Part shown: positions 27,698 to 37,595 of the stretch, in pieces
How positions within the stretch are numbered: position 1 is the stretch's first letter
Layout: the number at the start of each line of letters is the position of its first letter
DNA from: Actinomycetota bacterium
Lineage (GTDB): Bacteria; Actinomycetota; Thermoleophilia; Gaiellales; Gaiellaceae
Reading direction: 5' to 3'
Length of the DNA stretch: 64,000 nucleotides
Assembly (NCBI GenBank): GCA_020029595.1
Contig: JAIBJN010000010.1
Location: 1 to 64,000, forward strand
Notes under the pieces: model-generated
What the model saw: the letters and a program-made list of their open reading frames with translations, nothing else
What the model was told of the DNA's origin: nothing
The model's database searches: none
Translations under genes and position numbers: made by a program

Positions 27698-28491
27698 CGA
27701 CTCGCTGCCTCCCCGAGGAGCTCCCCCGAGACCTCACCGAAGCAGATCTCCTGCGCCTGGCCCGTCAGACGGGCGTAGAAGCGCTCGTCGAGCTCCACTC
27801 TCATGTCCCCGCCGGCGAGATGGATCGTCACCGGGCTCTCGCACCAGCCGTTGGCGACCGACGCGCCGGCGACGGCGACGGCGCTCGTCCCGGAGGAGAG
27901 AGTCTCCCCCGCCCCTCGCTCCCAGACGCCCACGGTCGCCTCGCTCGAGGAGTCCACGCGAACGAGCTGCACGTTCGTCCGCGCGGGGAAGCGGGCGTGG
28001 TTCTCGACGAGTGGCCCGAGGCGCAGGAGCTCGGCCCGCTCGGGGTCGCGGCGGATGACGGCGTGCGGGTTCCCGACCGAGACCGGCGTGAACTCGAGCT
28101 CGGACCCGTCCACCGCGAGGCTTTCCGGCGGTCCGACCTCGACACGGCCCATGTCCGTCTCGACGTCGAGCCCTCCCCGCATGCGCGCGGTGACTGCGCG
28201 GGCTCCGACAACGACGACGACCTCGTCCGCTCCGCTCGCCCGCGCGAGCCAGCGGGCGGCGATGCGGGTGCCGTTGCCGGAGAGCTCGGCGGTCGAGCCG
28301 TCGGGGTTCCAGATGACGATCTCGGCTCGCCGCCCCTCCACTGCCAGCACCTCGAGGATGCCGTCGGAGCCGATGCCGAAGTGGTAGTCGCAAAGCCGCC
28401 GGACGAGCCCGGGCTCGAGGGGCGAGCCGACATCAGCCTGCTCGACGAGCAGGTAGTCGTTGCCGAGCCCGTGCCACTTCGAGAATCGCAT
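27694..28491 (-). CDS. dapF: diaminopimelate epimerase
   Basis: MRFSKWHGLGNDYLLVEQ, NPDGSTAELSGNGTRIAARWL, VSVGNPHAV, ERGAGETLSSGTSAVAVAGA. Confidence 0.93.
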   Translation of the reverse strand: MRFSKWHGLGNDYLLVEQADVGSPLEPGLVRRLCDYHFGIGSDGILEVLAVEGRRAEIVIWNPDGSTAELSGNGTRIAARWLARASGADEVVVVVGARAVTARMRGGLDVETDMGRVEVGPPESLAVDGSELEFTPVSVGNPHAVIRRDPERAELLRLGPLVENHARFPARTNVQLVRVDSSSEATVGVWERGAGETLSSGTSAVAVAGASVANGWCESPVTIHLAGGDMRVELDERFYARLTGQAQEICFGEVSGELLGEAASR

Positions 28492-29359
28492 CGACGATCG
28501 CGTCCGGAGGACGATCGGCCGAAACGCTAACAACGCCCGGGATACGGCGGAGCCACTTGCGCTGGTAGGCCGCGTACTGACGGGTCTTCTGCGCGACGGC
28601 GGCGATTGCCTCCTCGGGCGGAAGGGTGGCGAACTCCTCGAGGCCGATGACCTTTCCGGCAGTTGCAGAGAGCGGCCCGTCGAGCGCCCGGCGCGCTTCC
28701 CTCACCACCCCGCTCTCGACCATCGCGCTCGCCCGCTCGTCGATGCGGCGGGCGAGCGTCTCCGCCGCGACGTCCAGGCCGACGAGGAGAGTCGGATGCC
28801 GGGTCTCCTCTGTCCAGAGGCGGTTGCGGGTCGGTTGCAGCGAGGCGCCGGCTTCGGCCAGCTCGAGGGCGCGGACGACGCGGCGGCGGTCGTTCGGGTG
28901 AACGGCGGCGGCAGCCTCGGGATCACGCTCGGCGAGCGTCGCGTGGGCGATCTCGGGGCCGGCCTCGTCGTAGAGGAGCTCCCATCGTTCGCGGGCGCCG
29001 GTGGGCGGCGAAGGCGGAAGCCCGAGCTCGGCGAGCGCCGCGCGAAGGTAGAGCCCGGTCCCGCCGGCGACGATCGGGGTGCGGCCGGCGGCGAGGATCT
29101 GGTCGACGACAGCGTGCGCCAGCCGCTGGTACTCGCCGATGGAGCCCTCGTGGTCGAGGGGCCAGATCCCGACCAGGCGAGTCGGGCGGGCCGGCTGGTT
29201 CGTGAGGATCGGCAGGCCCCGATAGGCCTGCATGGCGTCGGCGGAGACGACCTCGGCGGGGATACGGTCTGCAAGCGCCTCGGCGACGGCGCTCTTGCCC
29301 GAGGCCGTGGGGCCGAAGATCGCGAGGACGAGCCCGGAGCGGCTCACGTCCTGGGGCAC
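28433..29359 (-). CDS. miaA: tRNA dimethylallyltransferase
   Basis: AIFGPTASGKSAVAEALA, VSADAMQAYRGLPILTNQP, PIVAGGTGLYLRAAL. Confidence 0.92.
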   Translation of the reverse strand: MPQDVSRSGLVLAIFGPTASGKSAVAEALADRIPAEVVSADAMQAYRGLPILTNQPARPTRLVGIWPLDHEGSIGEYQRLAHAVVDQILAAGRTPIVAGGTGLYLRAALAELGLPPSPPTGARERWELLYDEAGPEIAHATLAERDPEAAAAVHPNDRRRVVRALELAEAGASLQPTRNRLWTEETRHPTLLVGLDVAAETLARRIDERASAMVESGVVREARRALDGPLSATAGKVIGLEEFATLPPEEAIAAVAQKTRQYAAYQRKWLRRIPGVVSVSADRPPDAIVDAILEVARARQRLPARRAG

Positions 29360-29434
29360 CCCGGCCCACCACCCGCTTTCCAGCGTACGGCCGAAAGGCG
29401 CATCTGTGGCGCGCTCATCGTCAGAAGAGTGTGA

Positions 29435-30757
29435 CTACGCCGCCGCGAGCGCCGACTCCGTACCGCGCAGCGTCGTCGAGGTCGCGCCCTCGATTCGTAC
29501 CGCGACGAGCTCGCCGGCGGCCGCTCTCCCGCGGAAGTTCACGGTCGTGTTCCGCCGCGTGCGCCCGCGCAGGAGCGCCCGCTCCGTTCGGCTCGGCCCC
29601 TCGACGAGCACCTCCTCGACGCGGCCGATACGCTCATCGTTCCGCTCGCGCGCGATCCGCTGGACGACGTCGATCAGCCGCTCGATCCGCTCGCGCTTGA
29701 CCTCGTCGGGAACCTGGTCGGGCATCGTCGCCGCCTCGGTCCCCTGCCGCGGGCTGAAGACGAACGTAAAGGCGCCGTCGTACCGCACCTCCTCGACCAC
29801 CTCGACCGTCTTGCGGAAGTCATCCTCGGTCTCGCCGGGGAAGCCGACGATCAGGTCCGTGGTGAGGGCGAGGTCGGGGATGGCCGCGCGCAGCCGCTCC
29901 ACGAGCGCCAGGTAACGCTCGCGCCCGTACGTCCGGCGCATGCGCTTGAGCACGCGGCTCGAACCCGACTGGAGAGGCAGATGGGTGTGCTCACAGACGG
30001 CCCCGCACTCCGCCATGGCCGCGATGACGGGCTCCCGGAAGTCCTTCGGGTGCGGGCTCGTGAAGCGGATCCGCTCGATCCCGGCCACGGCGTCGACCGC
30101 GCGCAGGAGCTCGCCGAACTCCGTCCGGAGCCCCGGTATGAGGTCGCGGCCCCAGGAGTTGACGTTCTGGCCGAGAAGCGTCACCTCGCGCACCCCGTCG
30201 GCCGCGAGTCCGGCTACCTCGGCGACGATCTCCCCGGGCCTACGGCTCTGCTCGCGCCCGCGCACGGACGGGACGATGCAGTAGGAGCAGACGGAGTTGC
30301 AGCCCATCGAGATCTGCACCCAGGCCTGGAAGAGACGCTCGCGGCGTGTGGGCAGGTTGCCGGCGAAGTGGCGCCACTCGGCGAAGCGGCCGCGCGGGAC
30401 GCCGATCCCCCCCGCCCCGACCCAGTCGGCGAGGTGGGGAATCGAGCCCGGCCCGAAGGCCACGTCGACGTACGGGTAGAGCTCGAAGATCCGCTCGCGC
30501 TGCGCCTCGGCGTAGCAGCCGCCGACGGCGATCACCCGCTCGGGATCGGCCTTCTTGAGCGCTGCGGCCTGCGCGAGGTGCGCGGCGAAGCGCTGGTCGG
30601 GCTTCTCCCGCACGGTGCACGTGTTGAAGACGATGACGTCGGCCTCCTCCCGCGAGAGGGCCTCGCCGAGGCCCAGGGACTCGAGGAGCCCCTTGATCCG
30701 CTCGGAGTCATGGGCGTTCATCTGACACCCGAATGTCGTCACGTGGTAGCGCTTCAT
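29435..30757 (-). CDS. miaB: tRNA-2-methylthio-N6-dimethylallyladenosine synthase
   Basis: TFGCQMNAHDSERI, NTCTVREKPDQ, MGCNSVCSYCIVPSVRGREQSR (radical SAM CxxxCxxC), TRAM-like C-terminus. Confidence 0.94.
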   Translation of the reverse strand: MKRYHVTTFGCQMNAHDSERIKGLLESLGLGEALSREEADVIVFNTCTVREKPDQRFAAHLAQAAALKKADPERVIAVGGCYAEAQRERIFELYPYVDVAFGPGSIPHLADWVGAGGIGVPRGRFAEWRHFAGNLPTRRERLFQAWVQISMGCNSVCSYCIVPSVRGREQSRRPGEIVAEVAGLAADGVREVTLLGQNVNSWGRDLIPGLRTEFGELLRAVDAVAGIERIRFTSPHPKDFREPVIAAMAECGAVCEHTHLPLQSGSSRVLKRMRRTYGRERYLALVERLRAAIPDLALTTDLIVGFPGETEDDFRKTVEVVEEVRYDGAFTFVFSPRQGTEAATMPDQVPDEVKRERIERLIDVVQRIARERNDERIGRVEEVLVEGPSRTERALLRGRTRRNTTVNFRGRAAAGELVAVRIEGATSTTLRGTESALAAA

Positions 30758-30789
30758 CCGGGGGAACTGTAGCGGCGTCGTGAACGGCC

Positions 30790-30818
30790 TTGTCCCTGCA
30801 GGACCGGCGGTTTACGAT
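30790..30818 (+). promoter_or_regulatory. sigma70-type promoter TTGTCC-N17-TACGAT
   Basis: TTGTCC 30790-30795, 17-nt spacer, TACGAT 30813-30818, ~30 nt upstream of ATG 30850. Confidence 0.5.
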
Positions 30819-30849
30819 CGCTGCTCCAACTCAGCCCTGGGGGTACGAC

Positions 30850-33516
30850 ATGTCGTCGAGTCCGTCCGCGCGGAGGCGGTTCCACCCGGCCCTCCTCGCT
30901 CTCGTTGCCGTTGTTCCGCTCGTCTTTTCGCTCGGAAGCGCGCGAGCGCAGCCGACCGAGCTCTTCTTCTCGGAGTACATCGAGGGTACGAGCAACAACA
31001 AGGCCCTCGAGATCTTCAACGGCACCGGGGCGCCCGTCGACCTGGGCGCGAACTCCTACAACATCCAGATGTACTTCAACGGGAACTCCTCCCCCGGGCT
31101 CACGATCAGCCTGGCGGGCACGGTGGCCGCGGGCGACGTGTTCGTGGTGGCACAGTCGTCGGCGGACCCGGTCATCCTGGCTCAGGCCGACCAGACCAGC
31201 GGCGCCGGCTGGTTCAACGGGGACGACGCCGTCGTCCTGCGCCGGGGCACGACCTTCGTCGATGTCGTCGGACAGGTCGGTTTCGACCCCGGCACCGAGT
31301 GGGGCATCGGGGACGCGAGCACCGCGGACAACACGCTACGACGCCAGGGGACGATCCAGGCGGGCGACCCGATCGACAACGACGCTTTCGATCCTGCCAG
31401 CGAGTGGAACGGCTTTCCGACCAACACGTTCGACGGCCTCGGCAGCCACACCATCGTCGAAGGCGACACGCCGCCGACTGTCACGAGCACGACGCCCGCG
31501 AACGACGCGACCGAAGTCGCCCTCAGCGCGAACGTCACGGTGACGTTCAGCGAGAACGTCGGCGTGACCGGCTCGTGGTTCACGATCTCCTGCACCACCA
31601 GCGGCCTGCATGCGGCCGCGGTGAGCGGCGGCCCGATGACGTTCACGCTCGACTCGGATGCCGACTTCGCCGAGGGCGAGGCCTGCAGGGTCACGATCGC
31701 CGCCTCGGAGGTCGCGGACCTCGACACCGACGACCCGCCGGACACGATGGCGGCCGACCTCAGCTTCAGCTTCACGACTCCCGTCGAGGTTCACGACCTC
31801 CAGGGGGTGTTGCACACATCGCCTCTCGCCGGCCGTATGGTGTCCGGCGTCGCCGGCATCGTGACCGCGAAGCTCGGCAACGGCTTCTACCTGCAGGATC
31901 CGACGCCCGACGCGGACGAAGCGACGTCCGAGGCGATCTTCGTCTTCACGTCGTCGGCGCCGACCGTCAGCCTCGGGGACGACGTCCAGATCCGGGGCCG
32001 AGTCACTGAGTTCCGGCCTGGCGGCGCGGCCAGCACGAACCTCACGACGACCGAGATCACGTCGCCCACGATCAGCACGTTCTCGAGCGGCAACGCCCTT
32101 CCGGCCACGACCGTGCTGGGTGCGGGCGGGCGGATCCCGCCGAGCATGGTGATCGAGGACGACGCCACCGGGAGCGTCGAAGCGAGCGGCGTCTTCGACC
32201 CTGCGCAGGACGGGATCGACTTCTACGAGAGCGTCGAGGCGATGCGCGTGCAGGTGAACGACGCCCAGGTCGTCGGTCCGCGGAATCAGTTCGGCGAGAT
32301 CCCGGTCGTGGGTGACGACAGCGCGACCGCCGGGGTCGACACGGTCCGCGGCGGCGTCGTCATCTCGCCCGGCGACCTCAATCCCGAACGGATCATCCTC
32401 GACGACACCATTCTTCCGACCCCGGTCGTGAACGTCGCCGACGGCTTCACGACCTCCGTCGTCGGCGTCATGGACTACAGCTTCGGCAACTTCAAGCTGA
32501 ACGTCACGGAGGCGCTGACGCGGGCGGCCGGCGGCCTCGAACAGGAGGTGACGCGCGCTCCCGCCGACTACGAGATCGTCGTCGGCACGTACAACGTCGA
32601 GAACCTCGACCCAAGCGACGGGGCCGCATTCGCGCGGCACGCCGACCTGATCGTGAACCACCTTCGTTCGCCGGACCTGATCGCGATCGAGGAGATCCAG
32701 GACAACGACGGCGCGGCCAACAGTGCCGTGACCGACGCCTCTGTCACCTGGAACATGCTCATCTCGGCAATCCAGGCCGCCGGCGGGCCGGCGTACGACT
32801 TCCGGCAGATCGATCCCGTGGACGACCAGGACGGCGGCGAGCCTGGCGGCAACATCCGTGTCGGCTTCCTCTTCCGCACCGATCGAGAGCTCAGCTTCAT
32901 CGACCGGCCGGGCGGCGACTCGACGACGCCGACCACCGTGATCGACCACCGGTCCGGGCCCCGACTTTCGTTCAGCCCGGGACGAGTCGACCCGCAGGAT
33001 CCGGCCTGGGTTGCGACGCGAAAGCCACTCGCCGGCGAGTTCCGGATGCGCGGCAAGCGAGTGTTCGTGATCGCGAACCACTTCAGCTCCAAGGGAGGCG
33101 ACCAGCCGCTGTTCGGGCGCTTCCAGCCGCCGACCCGGTCGACAGAGGTCGCGCGGCACGCACAGGCGCAGTCGGTGAACGACTTCGTGGACGAGATCCT
33201 TGTGGTAGATCCGCACGCGAACGTGGTCGTCCTCGGCGACATCAACGACTTCGAGTTCTCGCAAACTGTGGAGATTCTCGAGGGCGGTGTGCTGACGACA
33301 CTGATGGACACGCTGCCGAAGCCCGAGCGCTACTCGTACGTCTTCGAAGGCAACTCGCAGGTCCTCGACCAGATCCTGGTCTCGAACAACCTGCTCGGCA
33401 ACTTCCGCATCGAGTACGACCCCGTGCACGTGAACTCCGAATTCGCCGACCAAGCCTCCGACCACGACCCGCAGGTGGCGAGGCTCGACTTGCGCGGCCG
33501 ACCGGGGCCGAGATAG
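30850..33516 (+). CDS. secreted nuclease: lamin-tail + Ig-like + endonuclease/exonuclease/phosphatase domain (ExeM/NucH-like)
   Basis: LFFSEYIEGTSNNKALEIFNGTG; VGTYNVENLDPSD; RSPDLIAIEEIQDNDGA; KRVFVIANHFSSKGGD; VVLGDINDFEFS; QASDHDPQVARLDL. Confidence 0.9.
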   Translation: MSSSPSARRRFHPALLALVAVVPLVFSLGSARAQPTELFFSEYIEGTSNNKALEIFNGTGAPVDLGANSYNIQMYFNGNSSPGLTISLAGTVAAGDVFVVAQSSADPVILAQADQTSGAGWFNGDDAVVLRRGTTFVDVVGQVGFDPGTEWGIGDASTADNTLRRQGTIQAGDPIDNDAFDPASEWNGFPTNTFDGLGSHTIVEGDTPPTVTSTTPANDATEVALSANVTVTFSENVGVTGSWFTISCTTSGLHAAAVSGGPMTFTLDSDADFAEGEACRVTIAASEVADLDTDDPPDTMAADLSFSFTTPVEVHDLQGVLHTSPLAGRMVSGVAGIVTAKLGNGFYLQDPTPDADEATSEAIFVFTSSAPTVSLGDDVQIRGRVTEFRPGGAASTNLTTTEITSPTISTFSSGNALPATTVLGAGGRIPPSMVIEDDATGSVEASGVFDPAQDGIDFYESVEAMRVQVNDAQVVGPRNQFGEIPVVGDDSATAGVDTVRGGVVISPGDLNPERIILDDTILPTPVVNVADGFTTSVVGVMDYSFGNFKLNVTEALTRAAGGLEQEVTRAPADYEIVVGTYNVENLDPSDGAAFARHADLIVNHLRSPDLIAIEEIQDNDGAANSAVTDASVTWNMLISAIQAAGGPAYDFRQIDPVDDQDGGEPGGNIRVGFLFRTDRELSFIDRPGGDSTTPTTVIDHRSGPRLSFSPGRVDPQDPAWVATRKPLAGEFRMRGKRVFVIANHFSSKGGDQPLFGRFQPPTRSTEVARHAQAQSVNDFVDEILVVDPHANVVVLGDINDFEFSQTVEILEGGVLTTLMDTLPKPERYSYVFEGNSQVLDQILVSNNLLGNFRIEYDPVHVNSEFADQASDHDPQVARLDLRGRPGPR

Positions 33517-33522
33517 AGGAGG

Positions 33523-33552
33523 GCCCGCCGCCGCCGCACGACGGCGGCGGGC
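33523..33552. terminator. bidirectional hairpin between convergent genes
   Basis: GCCCGCCGCCGccgcacgaCGGCGGCGGGC. Confidence 0.55.
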
Positions 33553-35090
33553 TACTTGGCGAACTCGACGGCGCGGCTCTCGCGGATCACGGTGACCTTG
33601 ATCTGGCCCGGGTACTCGAGCTGGTCCTCGATCTCCCGAGCGATCTCGTGCGAGAGCAGGATGGCCGTGTCGTCGTCGATCTCGGTCGGCTTCACGATCA
33701 CGCGGACCTCCCGCCCGGCCTGGAGGGCGTAGACCCGCTCGACGCCCTCCTTCTCGGAGGCGATCCGCTCGAGCGTCTCGAGCCGCTTGATGTAGTGCTC
33801 GAGGCTCTCGCCCCGCGCGCCGGGCCGTGAGGCCGAGATCGCGTCGGCGGCGATGACGAGGACGGCCTCGACGGTCTGCGGCTGCACCTCGTAGTGGTGA
33901 GCCTCGATGGCGTGCACGACGTGCTGTGACTCCCCGTAGCGCTTCGCCATCTGAGCGGAGATGGCAGCGTGCGAGCCCTCGACCTCGTGCGTCATCGCCT
34001 TCCCGAGGTCGTGGAGGAGTGCCGAGCGCTTCGCGGTCTTCACGCTGGCTCCGAGCTCCGAGGCCATGATCCCGGCTAGGTGGGCGCACTCGAGCGAGTG
34101 CTTGAGGATGTTCTGCCCGTAGCTCGTGCGATAGCGCAGCCGGCCGAGGACCTTGACGAGCTCCTCGTGCATCTTCCCGCAGTTCGCCTCGAAGACCGCC
34201 TGCTCGCCGGCCTGACGGATGTGATCCTCGATCTCCGCCTTCGATCGGTAGTACATCTCCTCGATCCGGGACGGGTGGATGCGGCCGTCCTCGACGAGCT
34301 TCGCCAGCGTCAGCTTGGCGACCTCGCGGCGGACGCCGTCGAAGGACGAGAGGACGACGGCCTGCGGCGTGTCGTCGATGATGAAGTCGACGCCCGTGAG
34401 GTTCTCGAGGGCGCGGATGTTCCGGCCTTCCCTGCCGATGATCCGGCCCTTCATGTCGTCTGACGGGAGCTCGACGATCGAGACCGTCGTCTCGGCAGCG
34501 TGGCTCGCGGCGACGCGCTGCAGGGCGTCGGCGACGAGGTTGCGGGCCCGCCGCTTGGCGTCCGTCCGCGCCTCCTCCTCGAGCTGGCGTACCATGCGGC
34601 CGAGGTCGTGGCGGACGAGCTCCTCGGTGCGCTCCAGAACCTGCCGCTTCGCCTCCTCGACCGTGAGCCCGGAGATGCGCTCCAGCGCGCGGAGCTGATC
34701 CTCCTTCGCCGTCTTCGTCTCGTCCTGAAGCTGCTTGAGGTGGCCTTCGCGATCGAGGAGACCTTGTTCGCGACGCTCGAACTCCGTGAGCTTGCGGTCG
34801 ATCTCCTCCTCCTTCGTGACCACCCGCTCCTCGATCTTGATGATCTCGGCGCGCTTGTCCTTGAGCTCCTGCTCGACGTCCGCGCGCAGCTTAAGCGCCT
34901 GCTCGCGGGCCTCGACCTGCGCCTCGCGGCGGATCGCCTCCGCCGCGCGTCCGGCGTCGGCCGTCAGGCGCTCTCGCTCCCGCTCGGCGGCGGCGGCCCG
35001 GCGGGAGACGAGCACCCGCGTGCCGACGAAGCCGCCGGCGAGTACGCCGAGCGCGATCCCCAGGATCAGGAGGCCGATGGAAGTTCCCAT
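33552..35090 (-). CDS. rny: ribonuclease Y
   Basis: N-terminal TM then coiled coil; KH motif GRIIGREGRNIRALENLTGVDFIIDDTP; HD domain LLHDLGKAMTHEVEGSHA. Confidence 0.95.
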   Translation of the reverse strand: MGTSIGLLILGIALGVLAGGFVGTRVLVSRRAAAAERERERLTADAGRAAEAIRREAQVEAREQALKLRADVEQELKDKRAEIIKIEERVVTKEEEIDRKLTEFERREQGLLDREGHLKQLQDETKTAKEDQLRALERISGLTVEEAKRQVLERTEELVRHDLGRMVRQLEEEARTDAKRRARNLVADALQRVAASHAAETTVSIVELPSDDMKGRIIGREGRNIRALENLTGVDFIIDDTPQAVVLSSFDGVRREVAKLTLAKLVEDGRIHPSRIEEMYYRSKAEIEDHIRQAGEQAVFEANCGKMHEELVKVLGRLRYRTSYGQNILKHSLECAHLAGIMASELGASVKTAKRSALLHDLGKAMTHEVEGSHAAISAQMAKRYGESQHVVHAIEAHHYEVQPQTVEAVLVIAADAISASRPGARGESLEHYIKRLETLERIASEKEGVERVYALQAGREVRVIVKPTEIDDDTAILLSHEIAREIEDQLEYPGQIKVTVIRESRAVEFAK

Positions 35091-35320
35091 TGCTCGCTCC
35101 TACGTGTCGAGCCCGTAGGAACGGCGGTTCGGTGAATCGGCGCCGCGCAGGCGCGCCTCGTCAGCGGACTAGGTCTCCGCTCGAGGTCTCCCTTCCACCA
35201 AGGTGCTGCGCGTCGTGTCGTCGTCTGTGCTCAGAGTCGTGTCCATGGAGTCCGATTCGGCCAAAAGCCGTTCCGTGTGCAGGCAAGTCCGTGCTTAAGG
35301 TGTCGATATGGTAACCGGCG

Positions 35321-35917
35321 TCAGCGGTCCTCGTCCAGCGGGCCGACGGCGTCCTCGATCGTCTCCGGCGCGAATCCCCGCCGCGCGAGGAGCTTCCAGG
35401 CCGCCCGTACGTCTGGAGCGTTCCGGGCGAGGAGGGCGGCCCGCTCGGGCTCCGGCGGGAGCTCTGCCAGTGCGGCGCGGACGTGCTCGACCGGAACGCC
35501 CGCATCCTCGAGGCGCGCGGCGACCGCCGTGTCGCCCCAGCCGCGCTCCGCGAGCGAGCGGGCGCGGGTCCGCGCCAGCCTGGCGTCGTCCAGGAGCCCG
35601 ACCGCCGCGAGCGTCGTCAGGGCGGTCTCGGCGGCCGGCGCACGAACCCCGCGGGCGGCGAGGCGCTCTCGGAGCCGCCGGGTCGAGACGTCGCGCCGGG
35701 AGAGCGTCCGGGCCGCGGCGTCGAGCGCCTCGGCGCGGCGGAGCTCTCCGCGGAGGGCCCGCAGCAGCGGGCGGTCGAGCTCGACCCCGGGGGCGAGCCC
35801 GCAGCGAAGCACGACCTCGTCTGGCACGACGCGCCAGGGGCGCCCGTCGAGCTCCAGCTCCGCGCGGCCCGGGCGGCTGCGGCGGACGGCCGTCAGCCTC
35901 GGCGCCGTCGCCGCCAT
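35321..35917 (-). CDS. recX: regulatory protein RecX
   Basis: Downstream of recA; RRDVSTRRLRERLAARG...LLDDARLARTRARSLAERGWGDTAVAARLEDAGV. Confidence 0.85.
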   Translation of the reverse strand: MAATAPRLTAVRRSRPGRAELELDGRPWRVVPDEVVLRCGLAPGVELDRPLLRALRGELRRAEALDAAARTLSRRDVSTRRLRERLAARGVRAPAAETALTTLAAVGLLDDARLARTRARSLAERGWGDTAVAARLEDAGVPVEHVRAALAELPPEPERAALLARNAPDVRAAWKLLARRGFAPETIEDAVGPLDEDR

Positions 35918-35921
35918 TCGA

Positions 35922-37013
35922 CTACACCGCTGAGGCGGCGGCCTTCTCGACCTCGGGCTCCGCCGCGGCGACGTCGTGCTTGGCGCCGTCGCTCAGGGGG
36001 AGCAGGCGCGAGGAGACGACCACGTCCGGTCCGATCTCCGCCTGGACGGCGCGGAGGATCTGGTCGGTGACATCCGGGTGCTCGCGCAAGAACGCCGTCG
36101 CGTTCTGGCGGCCCTGGCCGAGTCGCTCCTCGCCGAAGCTGAAGTACGAGCCCGACTTCTGGACGAGCTTCCGCTCGAGCCCGACATCGAGGACGCTGCC
36201 TTCCCAGGAGATGCCGTCGCCGTAGATGACGTCGAACTCTGCCTGCTTGAAGGGCGGCGCGACCTTGTTCTTCACGACCTTGACGCGGACGCGGTTCCCG
36301 ATCGCCTCGACGCCCTCCTTGAGCGTCTCGATGCGCCGCATGTCGAGGCGGACCGAGGAGTAGAACTTGAGCGCACGCCCTCCCGGGGTGGTCTCCGGGT
36401 TCCCGAACATGACGCCGATCTTCTCGCGGAGCTGGTTCGTGAAGAGGGCGACCGTCCCCGTGCGGTTGAGCGTGCCCGCCAGCTTGCGGAGCGCCTGGCT
36501 CATGAGACGCGCCTGGAGGCCGACGTGGCTGTCGCCCATCTCGCCCTCGATCTCCGCTCTCGGCGTGAGCGCGGCGACCGAGTCGACGGCGACGATGTCG
36601 AGCGCGCCGCTGCGGATGAGGAGCTCGGCGATCTCGAGCGCTTGCTCGCCGTTGTCGGGCTGAGAGACGAGGAGGTCGTCGATCGACAAACCGATCCGGC
36701 GCGCGTACGCGGGATCCATCGCGTGCTCGGCGTCGATGAAGGCGCAGATCCCGCCGCGGCGCTGCGCCTCGGCGATGACGTGGTAGACGAGGGTCGTCTT
36801 GCCGGAGGACTCGGGGCCGAAGATCTCGACGATGCGGCCCCGCGGGAGGCCGCCGATGCCGAGAGCGAGGTCGAGCGAGAACGCTCCCGTGGAGATGGAC
36901 GGGATGGCGACCTGGGCCTGGTCGCTCATCTTCATGACCGAGCCTTTGCCGTACTGCCGCTCGATCTGGCTCAGCGCGGCATCGAGCGCCTGTTCGCGAT
37001 TGGAGTCGGTCAA
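35922..37013 (-). CDS. recA: recombinase RecA
   Basis: [74 protein letters not shown]. Confidence 0.98.
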   Translation of the reverse strand: MTDSNREQALDAALSQIERQYGKGSVMKMSDQAQVAIPSISTGAFSLDLALGIGGLPRGRIVEIFGPESSGKTTLVYHVIAEAQRRGGICAFIDAEHAMDPAYARRIGLSIDDLLVSQPDNGEQALEIAELLIRSGALDIVAVDSVAALTPRAEIEGEMGDSHVGLQARLMSQALRKLAGTLNRTGTVALFTNQLREKIGVMFGNPETTPGGRALKFYSSVRLDMRRIETLKEGVEAIGNRVRVKVVKNKVAPPFKQAEFDVIYGDGISWEGSVLDVGLERKLVQKSGSYFSFGEERLGQGRQNATAFLREHPDVTDQILRAVQAEIGPDVVVSSRLLPLSDGAKHDVAAAEPEVEKAAASAV

Positions 37014-37034
37014 GACGTCAACCTCCTGCGGGTG

Positions 37035-37595
37035 TCAAGCATCCAGGGCAACCGATTCGACGATCTCGTACTGCGCCCCGCTCGGTCGCAGCACCGAATG
37101 ATAGAGAGCGACCTCGGACGGAGTGACCCGCCCGAGTTCGGGCGGGGGCGGCTGAAGGCGCGTGGGCCGTCGGAAGCGGAGCACGGTCACGTGGGGAAGC
37201 CACCTCCTGCGCTCGCGCTCGTACACGCCGAGCCGCTCGAGCCCCTCCCCCACCTCGGCGGCGAGCCGGCTCGCGCGGTCGTCTTCGTCGTCGAGCAGCA
37301 CCATGCCGACGCTGCGGGTCTCCCGGTAGCGGGAGGCAGTGAGTACGGGAGGCGAAGCCTTCCGCGCGACCGCGTGCAGGACTCCGAGCACGCCGTCGAC
37401 GTCGGAGGCCGGCCTCCTACCGAGGAAGGCGAGCGTGACGTGCAGGTGCCCCCGCGGCACGAGTCGCGCCTCGCGCGCGCCCTCGAGCTCGCGCCGTTGC
37501 CAGGCTGCCAGGCGCTCGAGGGCGTCTCCGGGCAGCGGAAGGGCGGCGAAGAGGCGGATTGGCTCATGTCCCTCGACGCTACTCGGCGAGCTCAT
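37035..37595 (-). CDS. thpR: RNA 2',3'-cyclic phosphodiesterase (LigT/ThpR-like)
   Basis: Two HxT motifs: HLHVTLAFLG and LPHVTVLRFRR. Confidence 0.85.
   Translation of the reverse strand: MSSPSSVEGHEPIRLFAALPLPGDALERLAAWQRRELEGAREARLVPRGHLHVTLAFLGRRPASDVDGVLGVLHAVARKASPPVLTASRYRETRSVGMVLLDDEDDRASRLAAEVGEGLERLGVYERERRRWLPHVTVLRFRRPTRLQPPPPELGRVTPSEVALYHSVLRPSGAQYEIVESVALDA

Noticed and set aside
35091-35320. 230-bp gap upstream of rny as a possible riboswitch or sRNA
   Set aside because: Only small inverted repeats seen (CCTACG...CGTAGG); no clear architecture beyond a 5' UTR.
35922-37595. SOS box controlling recA
   Set aside because: No GAAC-N4-GTTC-type dyad found in the short thpR-recA gap or just upstream of cinA.
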